A stretch of 64,000 nt of DNA. Source: Pseudoalteromonas rubra. Lineage in GTDB: Bacteria > Pseudomonadota > Gammaproteobacteria > Enterobacterales > Alteromonadaceae. Below are positions 43,746-54,600 of this stretch, piece after piece; the first letter of the stretch is position 1, and each line of letters opens with the position of its first letter. Below the pieces are notes generated by a model that saw only the letters and a list, made by a program, of their open reading frames with translations, searched no databases and was not told the DNA's origin. A program made the position numbers and the translations under genes. The stretch covers positions 868,001 through 932,000 of the forward strand of contig NZ_CP013611.1 in NCBI RefSeq assembly GCF_001482385.1, in the 5' to 3' direction.

Positions 43746-45407
43746 TTAGGCGTTTTCGATTTTCGCCCAGGAGTCACGCAAACCAACCGTCTGGTTAAAC
43801 GTTAGCGTGTCACCCTTGTTATCACGGCAGTAATAACCTAAACGCTCGAACTGGAAGCCCTGCTCAGCTGCTGCTTCTGCCAGAGACGGCTCTAGTTTAG
43901 CATTTGCAATGATCACCAGTGAGTCCGGGTTCAGCGTTGTTGCAAAGTCTTCCGCTGCTGACGGGTTAGGTACATTGAACAGGCGGTCATACTGACGTAC
44001 TTCTGCATCAATACAGTGACTTGCAGAGACCCAGTGGATCACCCCTTTCACTTTACGACCATCAGCCGGATTTTTACCCAGAGTATCTGCATCGTATGTA
44101 CAGTAAATCGTGGTGATGTTACCCGCGTCGTCTTCTTCAACGCGCTCTGCTTTGATCACATAGGCATTACGCAGACGCACTTCTTTACCCAGTACCAGGC
44201 GCTTAAACTTCTTGTTCGCTTCAACACGGAAGTCATCGCGCTCGATGAAGATTTCACGTGTGAACGGTAGCTGACGTGAGCCCATATCCAGCGTTGGGTG
44301 GTTAGGCGCATCAAGCATTTCAACCTGTTCGGCGTCATAGTTCTCTATGACGATCTTAACCGGATCAAGCACGGCCATCGCACGGGGTGCATTTTCGTTC
44401 AGATCGTCACGGATACAAGCTTCTAGCATGCCCATTTCAACCATATTATCTTGCTTGGTAATACCAATGCGCTTACAGAATTCTCGGATAGACGCAGGGG
44501 TATAGCCACGACGACGCAGGCCAGCAATAGTTGGCATGCGCGGATCGTCCCAGCCTTCTACCTGACCATTCACAACCAGGTCATTCAGCTTACGCTTTGA
44601 CATCACGGTGTATTCAAGGTTCAGACGAGAAAACTCAATTTGCTGCGGATGACACTCAAGACTAATGTTGTCCAGTACCCAGTCGTACAAACGGCGGTTA
44701 TCCTGGAACTCCAGCGTACACAGTGAATGGGTGATCCCTTCCAGTGCATCCGAAATACAATGAGTAAAGTCGTACATTGGGTAAATGCACCACTTGTCAC
44801 CCGTCTGATGGTGGTGAGCAAAACGAATACGATAGATGATAGGGTCACGCAACACCATGAAAGAGCTGGCCATATCAATCTTAGCACGCAGTACACACTC
44901 GCCTTCTTTGAACTCACCGTTCTTCATTTTTTCGAACAACGCCAGGTTTTCTTCTGGTGAGGTGTCGCGATGCGGGCTGTTTTTACCCGGCTCAGTTAGG
45001 GTGCCACGGTATTCACGCGCCTGCTCTGGCGACAGGAAACACACGTAAGCAAGGCCTTTGTTGATCAGCTCAACCGCGTACTCATATAACTTGTCGAAAT
45101 AGTTAGACGAATAGCAGATCTCACCGTCCCAGTTAAAGCCCAGCCACTGCACGTCTTCTTTGATTGAGTTTACGTAATCCAGATCTTCTTTCTCTGGGTT
45201 TGTATCGTCAAAGCGCAGATTACACAGACCCTGGTAGTCGCGGGCGATGCCAAAGTTCAGACAAATAGACTTAGCATGGCCTATATGTAAGTAGCCGTTC
45301 GGCTCTGGTGGAAAGCGCGTGTGCGTACCGCCATGCTTACCGCTGGCCAAATCCGCATCAATGATATTTGTTATAAAATTTGTTGGGCGATTTTCTGCTT
45401 CCGCCAT
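43746..45407 (-). CDS. glnS: Glutaminyl-tRNA synthetase
   Basis: 553 residues, usual length. Class I marks: [15 protein letters not shown] (HIGH) near the N-terminus and VMSKRKL (KMSKS-like). Other family segments: [60 protein letters not shown]. Charges tRNA-Gln in the cytosol. Single-gene unit, divergent from the DUF3083 gene. Confidence 0.97.
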   Translation of the reverse strand: MAEAENRPTNFITNIIDADLASGKHGGTHTRFPPEPNGYLHIGHAKSICLNFGIARDYQGLCNLRFDDTNPEKEDLDYVNSIKEDVQWLGFNWDGEICYSSNYFDKLYEYAVELINKGLAYVCFLSPEQAREYRGTLTEPGKNSPHRDTSPEENLALFEKMKNGEFKEGECVLRAKIDMASSFMVLRDPIIYRIRFAHHHQTGDKWCIYPMYDFTHCISDALEGITHSLCTLEFQDNRRLYDWVLDNISLECHPQQIEFSRLNLEYTVMSKRKLNDLVVNGQVEGWDDPRMPTIAGLRRRGYTPASIREFCKRIGITKQDNMVEMGMLEACIRDDLNENAPRAMAVLDPVKIVIENYDAEQVEMLDAPNHPTLDMGSRQLPFTREIFIERDDFRVEANKKFKRLVLGKEVRLRNAYVIKAERVEEDDAGNITTIYCTYDADTLGKNPADGRKVKGVIHWVSASHCIDAEVRQYDRLFNVPNPSAAEDFATTLNPDSLVIIANAKLEPSLAEAAAEQGFQFERLGYYCRDNKGDTLTFNQTVGLRDSWAKIENA

Positions 45408-45660
45408 AGGAACTCATTCCTCTGAAAATTTAGTACCAGTTAACTGAGGCATTATTACAAAAAGTTAGCGCAACGAACAGCGTAAAACTAAAGCGAAAAC
45501 AGATTTACCTCGCAATTGTCTATACCTGGGCATAAAACAGCCAATTCAAGTGCAAAATAGCGCGTCATTTTTATGACAAATTTTGTTCTAGCGCAATATA
45601 TTCGTCATACGGTCGCTCTATCATAGGCGTCAACAACAGAGGTATCGCAAGGAAAAACCT

Positions 45661-46731
45661 ATGGCATCAATGAATCTTAACCGCGTTTACATTCCAACGA
45701 ACGCACGCAACAACCATTATATTCTGGCTGAGTTTAAACCCAGCGACGCATTCTTCGATTGTTTTGATGATGTAGAAAGCTGCTACCAACGCCTGGCCCG
45801 AAAATTGTTTGCCATTTGCGACGAACATGAATTATTTAACGTCCACGTGATTGCTAATGACAAGCTGCCCGTCGTGCGCTATCACGATGAGGCCTACACC
45901 CTGCAAACGGATAAGCAGATCCTGTTCTTTTACAACCCCAAATATCACGAAGGTCACAAGATACACTACGAAGCGGATCACAGAGCGCGCAAAATCCGCT
46001 TGTTATTCCTGGCAACGGGTGACGAATTACGCGCCAACGCGGCCAGCTTTCACAGCAAAGTAAAAAAAGCGCTGGACGATTTAAAAGAGCAGTATGAACC
46101 AGAAGGCCTGTCCTATAAAGTACGCGATCATCAGCATCTGACCTATGATATTTTCGCTAAGGTGAAAGGTCACAGGGAAAGCTATGGATACAAGCTGCGT
46201 AGTTTATATCCGCGTTATCAGGCACGTAACTGTAGCTTACCAGAGCAACACTCAGAGATGAGCTATGTGTCATTTTCTGTGCCTATCACCCGTGCAATCA
46301 AAACAGAATATCAAAGTCAGATGCGCCCGGGCGACTATGCTCAGTTTTATCGCAGCATTGAAGACAGCTTTTTGACTTTATGCGACCAGTTACAACTGAC
46401 CCATGTTGGTTTTATCGCAGATGGTCGCCTGCCTCTGGTGCGCAGCAGTCAGATAGATAAGTCAGACGCAAACCGCGAATTACAAAAGCTCAGCTTTGAT
46501 ACTTCGGCGATCGATGGCCAGGTGCGCTCTATTTGGGCAGGTGAACACCTGTGCGATACTATGCATTTTGTGGTTGTTGCCAGCGACAAAGATAAAAAAG
46601 ACGTTGGGTATGGTAAGTTCATGAACAACGCCGAAACCATGATCCGTCGTTTAACCGGCAAACTGCCAATTAACCCTGAAAAGCAAGACGTGATTATACG
46701 CTTCTTCCAGCATATCAGTTATCAGGATTAA
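45661..46731 (+). CDS. DUF3083 family protein
   Basis: 356 residues. Matches the DUF3083 family of Alteromonadales and Shewanella, with two related halves (YIPTNARNNHYILAEFKPSD... and SFSVPITRAIKTEYQSQMRPGDYAQFYRSI). No signal or membrane span. Function unknown. GCGGGGG / CCCCCGC at 46741-46760 follows the stop and may terminate it. Confidence 0.85.
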   Translation: MASMNLNRVYIPTNARNNHYILAEFKPSDAFFDCFDDVESCYQRLARKLFAICDEHELFNVHVIANDKLPVVRYHDEAYTLQTDKQILFFYNPKYHEGHKIHYEADHRARKIRLLFLATGDELRANAASFHSKVKKALDDLKEQYEPEGLSYKVRDHQHLTYDIFAKVKGHRESYGYKLRSLYPRYQARNCSLPEQHSEMSYVSFSVPITRAIKTEYQSQMRPGDYAQFYRSIEDSFLTLCDQLQLTHVGFIADGRLPLVRSSQIDKSDANRELQKLSFDTSAIDGQVRSIWAGEHLCDTMHFVVVASDKDKKDVGYGKFMNNAETMIRRLTGKLPINPEKQDVIIRFFQHISYQD

Positions 46732-46740
46732 ACCTGTTCA

Positions 46741-46760
46741 GCGGGGGCCTCTCCCCCCGC
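46741..46760 (+). terminator. GC-rich hairpin after DUF3083 gene
   Basis: A 7-bp stem GCGGGGG / CCCCCGC with a 6-nt loop, followed only by ATTTAAC. Weak T-run, so moderate support. Confidence 0.45.
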
Positions 46761-46985
46761 ATTTAACGGATTTAGCACTGCCCCGCAAAACAGCAAGTTC
46801 GCACCTGTTCTTCTCCCTGGCTTACTCACAGCCCGCTGGTTTACCTCAAAATGGGCGATAAGATAACTCGATAATAGCAATAAGAATCTAGCAATATACT
46901 AATGGGTGATTGAGATGGACGCTCCTAAATCGGCGTCAATGCGCCAAACTGAGAGTGATATTTACAGTTAACAGGAGCATCCATC

Positions 46986-48029
46986 ATGAATCAAGTTAGC
47001 ACATTATCCATTGACCTGGCTAAAAACGTTTTCCAATTACTCGCCGTGGATAAGCACGGCAAGCCCTGTTTCTCACGCCGGGTGAACCGCCAGAAGTTGA
47101 AAGAAACCATTCAAAATATGCCGCCTTGTAAAGTCGTTATGGAGGCCTGTGGCTGTGCCCACTACTGGGGAAGAATGTGTATCAAAGCAGGTCATAAAGC
47201 ACATTTGGTACCTGCGCAACATGTCACCCCTTTTGTCAGAGGGAATAAAAATGATAAGAATGATTGCCTTGCTATTTATGAAGCAAGCCAGCGGCCTTAC
47301 ATTCGCTTTGTGCCTGTGAAATCAGAATCACAGCAAGCCGTCTTATTACTGCACCGGATGAGGGAAAGGTTGGTTAAGGCGCGTACCGCATGCCTGAATC
47401 AGACCCGGAGTTTTTTGCTTGAATTTGGTATTGAAACACCTAAAAGTTATCGCGCTTTTTACAGCCACATTCAGACTTTGCTCGACCAACAATTGCAACC
47501 GGTTATTCTGCTGCTTATACACGAAACTTGCGCCGAGCTGAGAGCGTTTGAACGCCAGTTAAGACAACTCGATTCTCTGTTTCGAGATGCGAACCAACGC
47601 AACCCGGCTGCTGAAATCATGCAATCCCTGCCAGGTGTCGGCCCAATCATCGCGTCTGCTTTTAGTGCCAGCATAGATAAAGGCCAGGCATTTAACAGTG
47701 CCAAAGAGTTTGGTGTCTGGTTAGGGCTCACACCCAGACAATATGCTTCCGCCGATAAGAGCGTTCTGAGCCATATCACCAAGCGCGGAGATAGGTATCT
47801 GTGTAAGCAATTAATCCACGGTGCTCGTACTGTGGTCACACACGCACATAAAAAAGACGACGATTTAAATCGCTGGGTCTGCACATTGAAAGAGCGAATT
47901 GGTATAAATAAAACCATTGTGGCCACTGCCCACCGGCTGGCCAGATTGATGTGGATATTACTACAGAGAAATGAACCATATCAGCCGCAATATACACAAT
48001 CGGGGGCGACACAATGCATCAAGGGTTAG
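46986..48029 (+). CDS. IS1111-group (IS110 family) transposase
   Basis: 347 residues, intact. N-terminal RuvC-like DEDD part with SIDLAKNVFQLLAV (Asp10), VVMEACGCAHYW and NKNDKNDCLAI; C-terminal Tnp20-type part with LPGVGPIIASAF and TKRGDRYLCKQLIHGAR. Acts with an element-encoded RNA in the known family members. Confidence 0.93.
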   Translation: MNQVSTLSIDLAKNVFQLLAVDKHGKPCFSRRVNRQKLKETIQNMPPCKVVMEACGCAHYWGRMCIKAGHKAHLVPAQHVTPFVRGNKNDKNDCLAIYEASQRPYIRFVPVKSESQQAVLLLHRMRERLVKARTACLNQTRSFLLEFGIETPKSYRAFYSHIQTLLDQQLQPVILLLIHETCAELRAFERQLRQLDSLFRDANQRNPAAEIMQSLPGVGPIIASAFSASIDKGQAFNSAKEFGVWLGLTPRQYASADKSVLSHITKRGDRYLCKQLIHGARTVVTHAHKKDDDLNRWVCTLKERIGINKTIVATAHRLARLMWILLQRNEPYQPQYTQSGATQCIKG

Positions 48030-48379
48030 GTTGTCAGGTGAGCTCGGCACGGACAAGGGTCACTGAACCCGTGTGGGTGTAGTGAGCCACTGACAACCGC
48101 TTATCTGTTTGCCAAAGTACGATGAAAAAAGGGTCCAACCCTGCCAGCGCAAAACCCGACGAAGGCACGGTCGTTACAGACCGAGTGGGTGTATTAATTT
48201 TAGGGTGTGCAGGCTCGGAACTCATTAGGGGCGCTGGATAGTCAGTTAAGCCCGGATATATGTCAGAGCAACAAATTTACTGCGGACTGGACCAAACATC
48301 AGGCATGGCAAAGCAGATAAAATAACGAACAAGATAACGAAATTCGCTATCTTGCAGGCCCACTCGGCTTGACACTGTT
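48030..48379 (+). ncRNA. Non-coding end of IS1111 element, candidate guide (seek/bridge) RNA
   Basis: 350 bp between the transposase stop and the subterminal repeat without a good frame. In IS1111-group elements this end encodes the RNA that selects target and donor sites. Placement is by family rule; I have not folded it. Confidence 0.4.
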
Positions 48380-48393
48380 GGAGCGTCCATATA

Positions 48394-48459
48394 TGTCTGT
48401 GCAGACATGCCCTAATGGGTGTCTGTGCAGACATGCCGACATCTGTGCAGACATGCCTT
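48394..48459. repeat. Tandem palindromic repeats (three units)
   Basis: TCTGTGCAGACATGCC occurs three times, at about 48396, 48422 and 48445; TGTCTG pairs with CAGACA in each. A piece of a further unit (CTAATGGGTG) is on the other side of the IS. Confidence 0.8.
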
Positions 48460-48478
48460 TGTGAACATATGGCAGAGT

Positions 48479-48509
48479 AAAAAAAAAGGCGCCCTCAGGC
48501 GCCTTTTTG
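48479..48509 (-). terminator. Terminator of the large lipoprotein gene
   Basis: GGCGCC (48488-48493) and GGCGCC (48498-48503) around CTCA, with runs of A left and T right. On the minus strand it ends the gene at 48518. Bidirectional in form. Confidence 0.82.
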
Positions 48510-48517
48510 AAATCATT

Positions 48518-50455
48518 TTAATTGCTGGAGTAGTAGCATACATCACATACACGTAAAAACTGCATGTTATGAGTAATACGACTATTCCATTGCTGATTGT
48601 CGTCCTGGCTGTAATGGGTATGCTCTCGCATAAACCAATACCCTTCCCTTTGTTTATATAGTAACTTAAAATTCAGTACATTCTTCTCGGTCTGGGCACT
48701 CAGGCACTCTGCATAGGTATCTTCATTACATGGCAGAATAAAACTCATACTGTTGTCCTCTTCCATCTGCCAACGGCCATTAGGGCCGAAAATACCGCCA
48801 GTGTATATAATCGCCCGACCATCAGACTGAGGCTCAAGTACCAGGTGTCGGCCTTTGTTATTCAAATCCATGGTATCGATGTAAAAAGTACGCATGTAAT
48901 CTGCTTGCGTTGGCTCAACCTGACCAGGTAGTTTTGCTATGCTTGCCAGAATAAAAGGTGAATCCCCGCCACGCTCTCTTATATAAGCAGATTGGTTGTT
49001 GAAAAACTGTCCATATCTGACCGTCTGCGTGTAATCAGCAAATGTATAACTCAGTGTATCTTGTGTTTTGCTTACTGATACATCTAAACGGTGCTGCTCC
49101 CCCGTTACACCATCTGTTGCGGTATAAACCCCCGCTGTAGCAGAGGTGAATTCGAGTGTAGTATTCACAGCACTGAATGTTCCCCCCGTCGACAACTCTC
49201 CACTGAGAATCGGCGAGAGCCCCAAAGTTTGACTGCCCGCAGAGAGCTCAGGAATGTCCATCATCTCCAGGCCACGGTATATTTTATAGCTGCGCCTGGG
49301 GACCATAACATCGTCGAGCCCTTCATAATTACCCCATTCAGCTTCTGGTACTATGCCTGAATCCAATGTCGGCACAATTTCAAAACGATACACAAACTCC
49401 AGAGCCACAAAGTCGCCCTTCGCAGCTGCAATTTTTGCGCTGAGAATATTGGGGTCAAAACTTAGCTTTTTAAATGTTTGTGTACTGGTATTCAGAAATT
49501 CTTTCTCTAATGAACGGCCGAAGAGGTTTCGCTCCGGTCCGCCGCTCAAAATCAGATAGTTATCACCATCATAGTAAGGGGCATAATGAAACGGCACTTG
49601 TTGTTTGTAGTCTTCATAGTCAATAGTCAGAACTCCACCTATCAGGCTAGGTAAGCTGGTACTTGTAGATAGCTTACTGACGTAAATGTCATCAGATAGA
49701 CGTTGTTCAATGTAGTAGGTGTGTTCGAGTGACTTCACATCCCCTTTTGTTAACACAACCAACTCGTAGTCTTGCTCACCGGCATGTATTTTTACCGCTA
49801 TTTTGTCGCCTTGTTGTGCAACAACCTCAATAGGTAAAAACTGAGTACGACTACAGTGTGCGATACATTCGGCTTCTCGTGTAGTCAGTTCAATGTCATC
49901 CAGGTTGTTCCAGTCAAATGCGAAGCCCTGATCCTTATACAGCCCCAGCCCCTTATTATCATCCGTAAAGTGAAATAGCACGTCGCCAGATTGGTTAGAC
50001 CAGGTACCCTGTACAACATCGTCGGATAAAGTGATTGTCTCTGAAGGGTGAGATCCGGGATCAGCAGTTACCTGAATGACGATAGTCTGAGCAGACCTGT
50101 CTTTAGAATCCGACAGCACTAGCGCTATGCTATGAGTGTCTACATCAAAGATACCTGGCTCGGCAGTTAAAGAAAATGCATTGCCTGTTTGATCCAACTT
50201 CAGCCATTCAGGCAGGTCTTCTGGTGAAACACTAACAGAATCCCCTTCTCTATCACTTAATTCAAAGCGCTTGGTGCTCTGCACATTGGCAGAAATGACC
50301 CATGTCCCCTCGTCGCTCTTCAGGGTCGGAGCAGTATTATGAGTTGAACTTTGACCACCCTGAGTGCCCGGCGTAGCATTACCAGTTGATTCAGATGACC
50401 CACCGCCGCATCCAGCGAGTAAAGCAATCACTAACGATCCCAATAAAAATCTCAT
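48518..50455 (-). CDS. Large surface lipoprotein with cadherin-like domain
   Basis: 645 residues from MRFLLGSLVIALLAGC at 50455; six further codons upstream are less signal-like. Lipobox Cys at about residue 16, then a Gly/Ser/Thr-rich linker. Residues about 45-130 form a dystroglycan/cadherin-like domain (FELSDREGDSVSVSPEDLPEWLKLDQTGNAFSLTAEPG). The rest is beta-rich, no family. Ends CDVCYYSSN with Cys. Possibly an outer-membrane sensor or adhesin, but nothing in the neighbourhood supports a role. Confidence 0.65.
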   Translation of the reverse strand: MRFLLGSLVIALLAGCGGGSSESTGNATPGTQGGQSSTHNTAPTLKSDEGTWVISANVQSTKRFELSDREGDSVSVSPEDLPEWLKLDQTGNAFSLTAEPGIFDVDTHSIALVLSDSKDRSAQTIVIQVTADPGSHPSETITLSDDVVQGTWSNQSGDVLFHFTDDNKGLGLYKDQGFAFDWNNLDDIELTTREAECIAHCSRTQFLPIEVVAQQGDKIAVKIHAGEQDYELVVLTKGDVKSLEHTYYIEQRLSDDIYVSKLSTSTSLPSLIGGVLTIDYEDYKQQVPFHYAPYYDGDNYLILSGGPERNLFGRSLEKEFLNTSTQTFKKLSFDPNILSAKIAAAKGDFVALEFVYRFEIVPTLDSGIVPEAEWGNYEGLDDVMVPRRSYKIYRGLEMMDIPELSAGSQTLGLSPILSGELSTGGTFSAVNTTLEFTSATAGVYTATDGVTGEQHRLDVSVSKTQDTLSYTFADYTQTVRYGQFFNNQSAYIRERGGDSPFILASIAKLPGQVEPTQADYMRTFYIDTMDLNNKGRHLVLEPQSDGRAIIYTGGIFGPNGRWQMEEDNSMSFILPCNEDTYAECLSAQTEKNVLNFKLLYKQREGYWFMREHTHYSQDDNQQWNSRITHNMQFLRVCDVCYYSSN

Positions 50456-50563
50456 ACAATTTCCTATAAGCAAAAAATAGCGACATGATAAAAAAATGGT
50501 GCTTTATGCTGCTTACCAAACAAGGTCAAATAACAATGCTGAGACAGACGCAGTTAGGTAGCT

Positions 50564-50725
50564 ATACCAATTTCACTTAATACCTGTTCAATTTGACGGA
50601 GCAAATATGACGCTAACTGTGTTAAAAATTTCTCATTTAGTACAACTAAATAGCAAAATTTTTGCCTTGTTATCGCCCCTATTTTCTCGCCTCAAAATAG
50701 AACACTTGATTGAGCAAATTGGTAT
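50564..50725. repeat. MITE-like element with terminal inverted repeats
   Basis: 162 bp between ATACCAATTT (50564-50573) and AAATTGGTAT (50716-50725), the repeat extending inward with mismatches (CACTTAAT / ATTGAGC). No coding frame. The sequence, with its AAATTTTTGC centre, resembles an intergenic repeat I associate with Pseudoalteromonas and Shewanella. It fills most of the gap between the lipoprotein gene and sucD. Confidence 0.6.
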
Positions 50726-50834
50726 TGCCTTCTAAAACAAAGAGGTAAGACAAGCAAAAAATCGAACGCGGATTATACAGAAAAATACATCAAATTAGAC
50801 AATAAGCTATCAGAAGAATTGTAAAGAAAAGATC

Positions 50835-50862
50835 AAAAAAGGCGCCCTGAGGCGCCTTTTTT
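50835..50862 (-). terminator. Terminator of sucCD
   Basis: GGCGCC (50841-50846) and GGCGCC (50851-50856) around CTGA with A and T runs on each side, 19 bp after the sucD stop. Confidence 0.85.
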
Positions 50863-50880
50863 ACAGTACAGGTAAAGTGA

Positions 50881-51753
50881 TTACCAGCCTGCTTTTTCTT
50901 TTAGTGCAGAACCGATCTCAGCAAGTGAGCGAACGGTCTTAACGCCAGCAGCTTCAAGTGCAGCGAACTTCTCGTCAGCTGTACCTTTACCGCCTGCGAT
51001 GATTGCACCAGCGTGACCCATACGCTTACCTGGAGGCGCTGTAACACCTGCAATGTAAGAAACAACTGGTTTAGTCACGTTGTGCTTGATGTATTCTGCC
51101 GCTTCTTCTTCAGCAGTACCACCGATCTCACCAATCATTACGATTGCTTCAGTCTTAGGATCGTTCTGGAACATTTCCAGTACGTCGATGAAGTTAGTAC
51201 CTGGGATTGGGTCACCACCGATACCTACACAAGTAGACTGACCGAAGCCAGCGTCAGTAGTTTGCTTAACCGCTTCATAAGTCAAAGTACCTGAACGAGA
51301 TACAATGCCTACTTTACCAGGAAGGTGGATGTGACCAGGCATGATACCGATCTTACACTCGCCCGGAGTGATAACACCTGGGCAGTTAGGACCAATCATG
51401 CGAACGCCAGTTTCTTCCAGCTTCACTTTAACATCAACCATATCAAGTGTTGGGATGCCTTCAGTGATACATACGATTAGCTCGATACCTGCGTCGATCG
51501 CTTCAAGGATAGCGTCTTTACAGAATGCAGCTGGTACGTAGATTACAGATGCAGTTGCACCAGTAGACTCTACCGCTTCACGTACAGTGTTGAATACTGG
51601 CAGACCCAGGTGAGTTGTGCCGCCTTTACCAGGAGAAACACCACCAACCATTTGCGTACCGTACTGGATAGCTTGCTCAGAGTGGAAAGTACCCTGGCCA
51701 CCAGTGAAACCCTGACAGATTACTTTAGTATCTTTGTTAATTAGTACAGACAT
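50881..51753 (-). CDS. sucD: Succinyl-CoA synthetase alpha subunit
   Basis: 290 residues, usual length. CoA-binding Rossmann part [15 protein letters not shown] and VSPGKGG; ligase part with [10 protein letters not shown] and active His in [14 protein letters not shown]. With SucC converts succinyl-CoA to succinate with ATP or GTP formation in the cytosol. Its start overlaps the sucC stop by one base. Confidence 0.97.
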   Translation of the reverse strand: MSVLINKDTKVICQGFTGGQGTFHSEQAIQYGTQMVGGVSPGKGGTTHLGLPVFNTVREAVESTGATASVIYVPAAFCKDAILEAIDAGIELIVCITEGIPTLDMVDVKVKLEETGVRMIGPNCPGVITPGECKIGIMPGHIHLPGKVGIVSRSGTLTYEAVKQTTDAGFGQSTCVGIGGDPIPGTNFIDVLEMFQNDPKTEAIVMIGEIGGTAEEEAAEYIKHNVTKPVVSYIAGVTAPPGKRMGHAGAIIAGGKGTADEKFAALEAAGVKTVRSLAEIGSALKEKAGW

Positions 51754-52919
51754 TATTTGCCCTCCGCAGCAGCAACTACTTTCTCAGCAGCGTCAGTTAG
51801 AGACTCTGCTGCAATGATGTCAAGGCCAGAGTTAGCTAGTACTTCACGACCCGCTTCAGCGTTAGTACCTTCAAGACGTACAACTACTGGTACGTTTACG
51901 CCAACTTCTTTAACCGCACCGATGATACCTTCTGCGATCATGTCACAACGAACGATACCGCCGAAGATGTTAACTAGTACAGCTTTAACGTTGTCATCAG
52001 AAAGGATGATCTTGAACGCTTCAGATACACGCTCTTTAGTTGCGCCACCACCTACGTCAAGGAAGTTAGCTGGCTTACCGCCGTGCAGGTTTACGATGTC
52101 CATTGTACCCATCGCTAGGCCAGCACCGTTAACCATACAACCTACGTTACCGTCTAGTGCAACGTAGTTCAGCTCGAAGCTTGCTGCGTGAGCTTCACGC
52201 GCGTCTTCTTGTGAAGGATCGTGGAATTCACGGATCTTAGGCTGACGGAACAATGCGTTGCCGTCTACACCGATCTTGCCGTCAAGACAGTGCAGGTTAC
52301 CTTCGTCAGTGATTACCAGAGGGTTGATCTCTAGTAGTGCAAAGTCGTGGTTGATGAACATGTCAGCAAGACCCATGAAGATCTTAGTGAACTGCTTAAC
52401 TTGAGTTGGGTTCAGACCTAGTTTGAACGCAAGCTCACGACCTTGGTAAGCCTGAGGACCGACTAGTGGATCGATCTCAGCTTTGTGAATTAGTTCTGGT
52501 GTGTTGTGAGCAACTTCTTCGATCTCAACACCACCTTCAGTTGATGCCATGAACACGATTTTACGTGAAGCACGGTCAACAACAGCACCCAGGTATAGCT
52601 CATTTGCAATATCAGTGCAGCTTTCTACTAAGATTTTAGCAACTGGCTGACCTTTCTCGTCAGTTTGGTAGGTTACCAGGTTTTTGCCTAACCAGTTTTC
52701 AGCAAATGCGCGGATCTCGTCTTTGCTGTCTGCTAGTTTTACACCGCCCGCTTTACCACGGCCGCCAGCGTGTACTTGACATTTTACAACCCACTTGTCA
52801 CCACCGATTTTACCAGCAGCTTCTACAGCCTCTTGAGGCGTGTCACAAGCGTAACCCTCTGATACAGGTAAACCATATTCGGCAAAAAGTTGTTTTGCCT
52901 GATACTCATGCAAATTCAT
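51753..52919 (-). CDS. sucC: Succinyl-CoA synthetase beta subunit
   Basis: 388 residues, usual length. ATP-grasp fold with [45 protein letters not shown], and the C-terminal [16 protein letters not shown]. Forms the heterodimer with SucD. Preceded by its own intergenic region after the sucB terminator, so it can be transcribed separately from sucAB. Confidence 0.97.
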   Translation of the reverse strand: MNLHEYQAKQLFAEYGLPVSEGYACDTPQEAVEAAGKIGGDKWVVKCQVHAGGRGKAGGVKLADSKDEIRAFAENWLGKNLVTYQTDEKGQPVAKILVESCTDIANELYLGAVVDRASRKIVFMASTEGGVEIEEVAHNTPELIHKAEIDPLVGPQAYQGRELAFKLGLNPTQVKQFTKIFMGLADMFINHDFALLEINPLVITDEGNLHCLDGKIGVDGNALFRQPKIREFHDPSQEDAREAHAASFELNYVALDGNVGCMVNGAGLAMGTMDIVNLHGGKPANFLDVGGGATKERVSEAFKIILSDDNVKAVLVNIFGGIVRCDMIAEGIIGAVKEVGVNVPVVVRLEGTNAEAGREVLANSGLDIIAAESLTDAAEKVVAAAEGK

Positions 52920-53050
52920 GATGCTTTATCCAATTTTTTATACTAAAAAAGCTGAATATTTATGCAAATAATCAGCTATCCCAAATTGCGCCCATAGTAT
53001 AGATCTCAAGGCCTTGTATGAAAACCCCAGTAAGACTAATGGCGCAAAAA

Positions 53051-53088
53051 AAAAGCTGTATGCGGACATTATGCTCACATACAGCTTA
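53051..53088 (-). terminator. Terminator between sucB and sucC
   Basis: AAGCTGTATG (53053-53062) and CATACAGCTT (53078-53087) with a long A run on the + strand side (T run leftward). Ends the sucAB transcript 18 bp after sucB. Confidence 0.82.
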
Positions 53089-53105
53089 ATCTTTAATCTA
53101 GATGA

Positions 53106-54590
53106 TTAAACGTCCAGAAGCAGACGTGTTGGATCTTCCAGAAGTTCCTTAATTGTAACCAGGAAGCCAACCGATTCTTTACCATCGATTTGACGGTGAT
53201 CGTAAGATAGCGCCAGGTACATCATAGGCAGGATCTCAACCTTGCCATTGACTGCCATTGGACGTTCCTGGATTTTGTGCATGCCCAGGATTGAAGACTG
53301 TGGCAAGTTGATGATAGGCGTAGACAGTAGTGAACCAAATACACCACCGTTAGTGATGGTGAAGTTACCACCAGTCATATCGTCAACAGTCAGCTTACCG
53401 TCGCGGCCTTTAAGTGCCAGCTCACGGATACCTTTTTCGATTTCAGCAACAGATAGCTTGTCACAATCGCGTAGTACTGGTGTTACCAGACCACGTGGTG
53501 TAGATACAGCGATGCTGATGTCGAAGTAGTTGTGGTAAACGATGTCATCGCCGTCGATAGACGCGTTTACTTCAGGGAAACGCTTCAGTGCTTCTGTAAC
53601 CGCTTTCACGTAGAAAGACATGAAACCAAGACGGATACCGTGACGCTCTTCAAATACGTCTTTGTACTGCTTACGAAGGTCCATGATAGGCTTCATGTTT
53701 ACTTCGTTGAAGGTAGTCAGCATCGCTGTTGAGTTCTTCGCTTCAAGCAGGCGGTTCGCGATTGTCTTACGCAGACGAGTCATTGGAACACGCTTCTGAG
53801 TACGGTCACCCACAGGCGCCGCAGGTGCTGCCGCCGCTGGCGCTGCTGCTGGTTTTGCCGCAGGCGCTTTCAGGAATGCGTCAACATCTTCTTTAGTGAT
53901 ACGACCGCCTTTGCCAGTGCCTTTGATTTGTGAAGCATCAAGACCTTTTTCAGCAATCAGACGACGTACAGATGGCGTTAGCACGTCTGCATTGTCATCG
54001 CTTGCTGGTGCAGCGTCAGCCTGTGCAGCTGGAGCCGCTGCTGGCGCACCACCAGCAACCAGTTTACCAATTACTTGCTCACCCAGAACGGTTTCACCTT
54101 CTGCGTGCAGTTGCTCGCCCATTACACCGTCTTCAGGTGCAACAACTTCAAGAACAACTTTGTCTGTTTCGATGTCTACCAGGTTTTGGTCACGGCTTAC
54201 CGCTTCACCTGGTTGTACATGCCAAGTTGCAACTGTAGCGTCTGCTACTGATTCAGGAAGTACAGGTACTTTAATGTCCACTTCTTTACCTTCTGCTGCT
54301 GGCGCCGCTGCTGGCGCTGCTGTTTGTTCATTTGATTGCGCTGGAGCGGCATCTGACGCGCCCAGCTGTGCGATAACTTGCTCACCAAGAACCGTTGCGC
54401 CCTCTTCTTCAGAGATAGCGACGATAACACCGTCTTCCGGTGCAACCACTTCTAGCACAACTTTGTCTGTTTCGATATCTACCAGGTTTTGGTCACGGCT
54501 TACTTTGTCACCAACGCTTACGTGCCATGTGGCAACTGTTGCATCTGCAACAGATTCAGGAAGAACAGGAACCTTAATTTCGGTCGTCAT
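53106..54590 (-). CDS. sucB: 2-oxoglutarate dehydrogenase E2, two lipoyl domains
   Basis: 494 residues. Two lipoyl domains (about 1-80 and 105-185), each with ETDKVVLEV around the lipoylated Lys, joined by Ala/Pro linkers. Peripheral-subunit-binding domain [20 protein letters not shown] at about 205-240. Catalytic domain to the end, with [10 protein letters not shown] near 463-472. The E. coli protein has one lipoyl domain; the second copy here, nearly identical to the first, is an in-gene duplication. Forms the core of the complex with SucA and Lpd. Confidence 0.96.
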   Translation of the reverse strand: MTTEIKVPVLPESVADATVATWHVSVGDKVSRDQNLVDIETDKVVLEVVAPEDGVIVAISEEEGATVLGEQVIAQLGASDAAPAQSNEQTAAPAAAPAAEGKEVDIKVPVLPESVADATVATWHVQPGEAVSRDQNLVDIETDKVVLEVVAPEDGVMGEQLHAEGETVLGEQVIGKLVAGGAPAAAPAAQADAAPASDDNADVLTPSVRRLIAEKGLDASQIKGTGKGGRITKEDVDAFLKAPAAKPAAAPAAAAPAAPVGDRTQKRVPMTRLRKTIANRLLEAKNSTAMLTTFNEVNMKPIMDLRKQYKDVFEERHGIRLGFMSFYVKAVTEALKRFPEVNASIDGDDIVYHNYFDISIAVSTPRGLVTPVLRDCDKLSVAEIEKGIRELALKGRDGKLTVDDMTGGNFTITNGGVFGSLLSTPIINLPQSSILGMHKIQERPMAVNGKVEILPMMYLALSYDHRQIDGKESVGFLVTIKELLEDPTRLLLDV

Positions 54591-54600
54591 CTCTAATTCC

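Larger units (their letters stand above)
46909..48393 (+). mobile_element. IS110-family element, IS1111 group
   Basis: About 1485 bp. Subterminal 11-bp inverted repeats ATGGACGCTCC (46915-46925) and GGAGCGTCCAT (48380-48390), a mark of the IS1111 group. It sits in a palindromic repeat: left flank CTAATGGGTG and right flank TCTGTGCAGACATG join to one repeat unit. The ~340 bp after the transposase is non-coding, the place where this group encodes its guide RNA. Ends are approximate by a few bases. Confidence 0.87.
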
